In this document: positions 15,419-17,864 of the stretch, piece by piece
How positions within the stretch are numbered: the first letter of the stretch is position 1
Layout of the letters: every line of letters begins with the position of its first letter
Origin: Acinetobacter sp.
Lineage (GTDB): Bacteria > Pseudomonadota > Gammaproteobacteria > Pseudomonadales > Moraxellaceae
NCBI GenBank assembly: GCA_030152275.1
Contig: JASLHF010000081.1
Span: 1-17,864 of the forward strand
Direction of reading: 5' to 3'
DNA length: 17,864 bases
The notes under the pieces: model-generated
What the model saw: only the letters and a program-made list of their open reading frames with translations
Database searches by the model: none
What the model was told of the DNA's origin: nothing
Position numbers and translations under genes: made by a program

Positions 15419-15508
15419 TTAAGCGCGCATCATCACTGGTGTCATCATGCAACAACACAGCTGCGCGACACGAAACGGATTAAGCGGTAGATGCAATAAA
15501 ATGCTCAT
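15419..15508 (-). CDS. Putative Cys/Met-rich leader peptide (29 residues) of the porin-ABC operon
   Basis: This short frame begins MSILLHLPLNPF and ends RVAQLCCCMMTPVMMRA. Three consecutive Cys codons and four Met codons occur within the last eleven residues, which would make translation very sensitive to charged tRNA-Cys and tRNA-Met. The start at 15508 lies about 31 nt downstream of the transcription start predicted from the sigma-54 promoter, and GGAAA sits 5 nt before the ATG. An ATG four codons earlier (15520) is possible but has no ribosome-binding site. The frame stays open further upstream, but that part lies before the predicted transcript start. A large hairpin begins 14 nt after the stop, and the porin starts 161 nt after it. 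Polycysteine leader peptides that control sulfur genes are known in mycobacteria. A similar role here is inferred, not shown. Confidence 0.6.
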   Translation of the reverse strand: MSILLHLPLNPFRVAQLCCCMMTPVMMRA

Positions 15509-15549
15509 AAAAATTTCCATAGGTTGAGTGTTTTCATTCACTCTAGTAG

Positions 15550-15565
15550 GGCAACAAGCATGCCA
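15550..15565 (-). promoter_or_regulatory. Sigma-54 (-24/-12) promoter of the porin-ABC operon
   Basis: On the minus strand the site reads TGGCATGCTTGTTGCC. It has a full -24 TGGCATG and the canonical -12 TTGC at exact spacing, and is the best of the three sigma-54 promoters here. Transcription should start near 15539, about 280 nt before the porin gene and about 31 nt before the leader peptide. Confidence 0.75.
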
Positions 15566-15641
15566 ACTTATTAAGTTACTATTTTTATTAGATTTATTAA
15601 CTTTAATCCGATAAATTCTGTTGGTTTTAGTACGCTGATGC

Positions 15642-15657
15642 TGTTGAAATTTCAACA
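15642..15657. promoter_or_regulatory. Inverted repeat, candidate activator site (UAS) for the porin-ABC operon
   Basis: TGTTGAAATTTCAACA is a perfect 16-bp palindrome, followed by CTT as in the site at 2729. Its centre is 85.5 bp upstream of the -24 GG on the minus strand, further than the 59.5 bp seen at the other two promoters. A lone TGTTG half-site lies closer, at 15619-15623. Confidence 0.65.
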
Positions 15658-15756
15658 CTTGCTTATTTCAAATCAGCAAATAATTCAATGTTTATATCTT
15701 TATTAATGCAATAGATACAGCTTCGCTTTTACCGTGTATTCATATTGTTCTGACAT

Positions 15757-15783
15757 AAAAAAAGCCTACTCACGTAGGCTTTT
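15757..15783 (-). terminator. Rho-independent terminator of the short-chain dehydrogenase gene
   Basis: On the minus strand AAAAGCCTAC-GTGA-GTAGGCTTTT forms a 10-bp stem followed by a T tract. It lies 50 nt after the dehydrogenase stop and insulates the organosulfur operon from that gene. Confidence 0.9.
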
Positions 15784-15833
15784 CATATTCAGACGCATCA
15801 CGGCGCTGCTGAATTTAATCCCGCAGCGCAGGC

Positions 15834-16676
15834 TTATTTGCTTTTGCCTTTGCCCATTTTGGCCGCCATTGCGGTTACTTTTTGATAGCCGGTCGGCAAA
15901 ATACGCTGAATCAGGTCCAGTGTTTTCGCATCATTGCCAATCAGCAGGCGGCGCTTGTCTTTCTGCACGGCTTCTAAAATTTGACGGGCAGCTTCTTCCG
16001 GCGGGCAGCGCAGCAGCTTATTGAATGATTTTGCTGATTTTTCCGGATTCATGCCCAAACTGCGCAGGCTGTCATTCATTTTGGCTGCATTGGCGATATT
16101 TGTGCGGATACCGCCCGGATGCACACATAGCGCGCTGACGCCGCAGTTTTCCATATCCAGCTCCTGACGCAGCGATTCGGTAAAGCCGCGCACGGCAAAT
16201 TTGGTTGCATTGTAAGCCGATTGAGTCGGCTGGGCAGTTAAGCCAAACAGACTAGAAATATTGATAATGTGGCCGTCACCGGTCTTTTTAATCAGCGGCA
16301 GAAACTCTTTGGTGCCATACACCACACCCCAGAAGTTGATGCCGACAATCCATTCCAGCTCTTCATAGCTCGCGCCTTCCACGGTTGAGCCCAAGGCCAC
16401 GCCGGCATTGTTGAAAATCATATTCACCGAGCCGTGATTTTGTACGGTTTCCTGCGCCCAAGCGCGCATTTCATCCAGATTTGCAACGTTGACTTTTTTA
16501 GTGGTTACACGGACATTGCTGTCTTTGACCAGCTCAGCAGTTTTCGCCAGCCCCTGCTCATTCACATCGCTGAGCGATAAATGACAGCCCTGCTGGGCCA
16601 AAAGCACCGCCAGCTGCTGGCCAATGCCTGATCCTGCACCGGTAATAGCGGCAACTTTATTTTTAAAATTTTTCAT
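15834..16676 (-). CDS. Classical short-chain dehydrogenase/reductase (SDR)
   Basis: The 280-residue enzyme is a classical NAD(P)-dependent SDR. It has cofactor motif TGAGSGIG (12-19), Asp37 at the end of strand 2 (favouring NAD(H)), NNAG (89-92) and the catalytic set Ser142, Tyr155, Lys159 in YNATK. The C-terminal part is longer than the 250-residue core and ends in a basic tail (KMGKGKSK). The frame is open upstream to 16835, but I start at ATG 16676 because AAAGGAA lies 7 nt before it, the Rossmann motif is then at the usual distance from the N-terminus, and the extension would run across the promoter and operator. The substrate is unknown, possibly an alcohol, steroid or fatty-acyl derivative. 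The gene diverges from a TetR regulator, its likely repressor. Confidence 0.92.
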   Translation of the reverse strand: MKNFKNKVAAITGAGSGIGQQLAVLLAQQGCHLSLSDVNEQGLAKTAELVKDSNVRVTTKKVNVANLDEMRAWAQETVQNHGSVNMIFNNAGVALGSTVEGASYEELEWIVGINFWGVVYGTKEFLPLIKKTGDGHIINISSLFGLTAQPTQSAYNATKFAVRGFTESLRQELDMENCGVSALCVHPGGIRTNIANAAKMNDSLRSLGMNPEKSAKSFNKLLRCPPEEAARQILEAVQKDKRRLLIGNDAKTLDLIQRILPTGYQKVTAMAAKMGKGKSK

Positions 16677-16763
16677 TGTATTTTTCCTTTGCGATAACCA
16701 GCGCCAAATCAAATGCTGCTGCGCAGAGCGGCTTGGCTCCGGGTTGAATGCAGCGATGAAATC

Positions 16764-16792
16764 AATATAGTTTTGACAATACATATTGTCAA
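16764..16792 (-). promoter_or_regulatory. Sigma-70 promoter of the SDR gene
   Basis: On the minus strand TTGACA (16792-16787), 17 nt, then TATATT (16769-16764) is a near-consensus promoter, with a transcription start expected near 16757, about 80 nt before the SDR gene. Confidence 0.75.
16773..16792. promoter_or_regulatory. Palindromic TetR-type operator over the SDR promoter
   Basis: TTGACAAT (16773-16780) and ATTGTCAA (16785-16792) are perfect 8-bp inverted repeats around ACAT. The palindrome covers the -35 box and most of the spacer of the SDR promoter, and lies 114 bp before the TetR gene. Binding by that regulator would repress the SDR gene. Autoregulation of the TetR gene is possible but no clear promoter for it is visible. 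Confidence 0.7.
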
Positions 16793-16906
16793 TATAATAA
16801 GAGGACGCGCCGGTCAGCCGCCGCCTGTCCGGCACAAACTTCGCCGTTCTGCCTAATTGTTGCTAATATACGCACATAAACCGTATTTAATCTGGCACCC
16901 CTTTCC

Positions 16907-17602
16907 ATGACCGAGCAGCATCCAACCGCAGAAGAACCGCAGAAAAAAAACAGCAAAGAGCGCCAGTTTAAAGGCATGTCGCTGACAGAACGAAAACAGC
17001 TGCGCCGCGAAAAATTGATAGAAGCCGGCATAGAAGCTTACGGCACCCACGGCTTTTTTTCAGTGACGGTCAAAGACATTTGCAATGAAGCCAAACTGAC
17101 TGAACGCTACTTTTATGAATCTTTTAAAAAAAGTGAAAACCTGTTTCAAACCATTTTTTTAAAACTCATCGATGAACTGCAGCACAATGTCATGCAGGCC
17201 ATTATGCAGGCCTCTGCCGATCCTAAAAAAATGATTGAAGCCGGCCTCAGCGCGCTGCTGACCACGCTGCAAGATAATCCGCGCATGGCGCGCATTATTT
17301 ATGTAGATGCCATGCTGGTGCAGGAGCTGCATAACCAAGCCACTATTCATGAAACCATGTCGCGTTTTGACCGCATGATTCATGCATTTGTCATGCTGAT
17401 GATGCCAAATATTGACCGCTCAGAGCGTGAAATTTCATTGGTGGCTACGGGTCTAAACGGCTATGTCACGCAAATTGCTATCCGCTGGGTAATGAGCGGC
17501 TACAAACTGCCGCTGGCAGAAGTTTTATCTTCCTGCAGCATCGTATTTCTGTCCCTGCTGCAGACTTTCAGCGAAAAACAGCAAACGCTGCAAAAAAAAT
17601 AA
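16907..17602 (+). CDS. TetR/AcrR-family transcriptional regulator
   Basis: The 231-residue protein has a charged N-terminal extension (about 1-25), then a TetR DNA-binding domain. GIEAYGTHGFFSVTVKDICNEAKL (41-64) and TERYFYESFKKSENLF (65-80) contain the helix-turn-helix and the typical Y-FY-F signature. The rest is a helical ligand-binding and dimerisation domain with no readable ligand. A later in-frame ATG (Met24, GMSLTERKQ) could be an alternative start. It diverges from the SDR gene, with a perfect palindrome in the 230-bp gap, the usual layout of a TetR repressor and its target. The ligand is probably an SDR substrate or product (inference). Confidence 0.92.
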   Translation: MTEQHPTAEEPQKKNSKERQFKGMSLTERKQLRREKLIEAGIEAYGTHGFFSVTVKDICNEAKLTERYFYESFKKSENLFQTIFLKLIDELQHNVMQAIMQASADPKKMIEAGLSALLTTLQDNPRMARIIYVDAMLVQELHNQATIHETMSRFDRMIHAFVMLMMPNIDRSEREISLVATGLNGYVTQIAIRWVMSGYKLPLAEVLSSCSIVFLSLLQTFSEKQQTLQKK

Positions 17603-17689
17603 TTGTGCTGCTGAAGTTCATCAATACGGCTGTAATCTTTTAAAATTCAAGAGGATTAAAGATTTAGACGGTCAACCAAAGCTGGTGTT

Positions 17690-17785
17690 TTGTCATAATT
17701 TTTTGCAAAAATAAGCGTACTGAACGGTTTTGCAATGATACTGTCATAATTAATCTTTGTAATAAGCCTGTCATAAATATAGAAC
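17690..17785 (+). promoter_or_regulatory. Cluster of Pho-box-like half-sites before the response-regulator gene
   Basis: TTGTCATAATT (17690), CTGTCATAATT (17741) and CTGTCATAAAT (17768) each match the CTGTCAT half-site of Pho boxes. The tandem partner 11 bp further on is poor in each case, so complete boxes are not certain. The location fits PhoB autoregulation. Otherwise 17603-17819 shows no gene. Confidence 0.45.
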
Positions 17786-17819
17786 GGTCCACCGTTTAGA
17801 TGAAATAGGGTATTGCGCT

Positions 17820-17864
17820 GTGAAAGATGACTACATATTGATTGTCGACGACGAACTCCCGATC
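17820..17864 (+). CDS. phoB: Response regulator, 5' end only (probably PhoB)
   Basis: A GTG-initiated frame reads (M)KDDYILIVDDELPI and runs off the window. ILIVDDE is the first strand plus acidic pocket of a receiver domain, and the following LPI resembles the PIREMI continuation of PhoB proteins. CTGTCATA repeats just upstream resemble Pho boxes and support the PhoB assignment. Only fifteen codons are visible, so another OmpR-family regulator remains possible. Confidence 0.6.
   Translation, partial: MKDDYILIVDDELPI

Noticed and set aside
15509..15658. N-terminal extension of the Cys/Met leader frame to 79 residues
   Set aside because: Most of it lies upstream of the predicted sigma-54 transcript start and runs through the promoter and activator palindrome, and no ribosome-binding site supports it.
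16773..16798. TTGACA with TATAAT on the plus strand as a promoter for the TetR gene
   Set aside because: The spacer is only 14 nt, too short for a functional sigma-70 promoter; the minus-strand pair with 17 nt is the convincing one.
16677..16835. 53-residue N-terminal extension of the SDR frame
   Set aside because: It crosses the SDR promoter and the palindromic operator, and a good ribosome-binding site precedes ATG 16676.
17634..17664. AATCTTT...AAAGATT hairpin after the TetR gene as a terminator
   Set aside because: The stem is AT-only apart from one pair, the loop is long and no T tract follows.

Overview
The window looks like chromosomal DNA of an Acinetobacter-type gammaproteobacterium. 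It is AT-rich, carries a DcaP-like outer-membrane channel (a porin family best known from Acinetobacter), and its ABC, molbindin and sigma-54 activator genes resemble the organosulfur (ssu/sfn) loci of Acinetobacter and Pseudomonas. The genus is inferred from protein style, not from a database search.

Layout. Positions 1-917 hold the 3' part of a MATE efflux gene broken by an internal frame change. Positions 1066-7033 hold two closely related NtaA/SnaA/DszA-type flavin monooxygenases, each with its own promoter and terminator. They are followed, on the minus strand, by a small TOBE/molbindin gene with an ABC ATPase that has no permease beside it. Diverging from these is a sensorless sigma-54 activator of the SfnR/PspF type. 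Positions 7059-15657 form one tightly packed minus-strand operon: porin, periplasmic binding protein, MFS transporter, two ABC permeases, a second (lipoprotein) binding protein, an ABC ATPase and a third permease. Positions 15757-17602 hold a divergent pair, a short-chain dehydrogenase and a TetR regulator, around a palindromic operator. The last 45 bases are the start of a response regulator, probably phoB.

How it fits together. The central 14 kb reads as a sulfur-scavenging island. A porin and two ABC importers bring in organosulfur compounds, and two FMNH2-dependent monooxygenases would oxidise them and release usable sulfur. No flavin reductase is encoded here, so the enzymes must borrow one from elsewhere.

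Regulation is the most striking part. Each of the three transcription units (monooxygenase 1, monooxygenase 2, porin-ABC operon) is preceded by a -24/-12 sigma-54 promoter and an upstream TGTTG-N6-CAACA inverted repeat. That repeat is a strong candidate for the binding site of the resident activator. Between the sigma-54 promoter and the porin lies an untracked 29-codon reading frame ending in RVAQLCCCMMTPVMMRA, dense in cysteine and methionine. It is followed by an RNA hairpin and a 160-nt leader. This looks like a sulfur-amino-acid-sensing leader peptide placed on top of sigma-54 control, and it is the best candidate here for an undescribed system.
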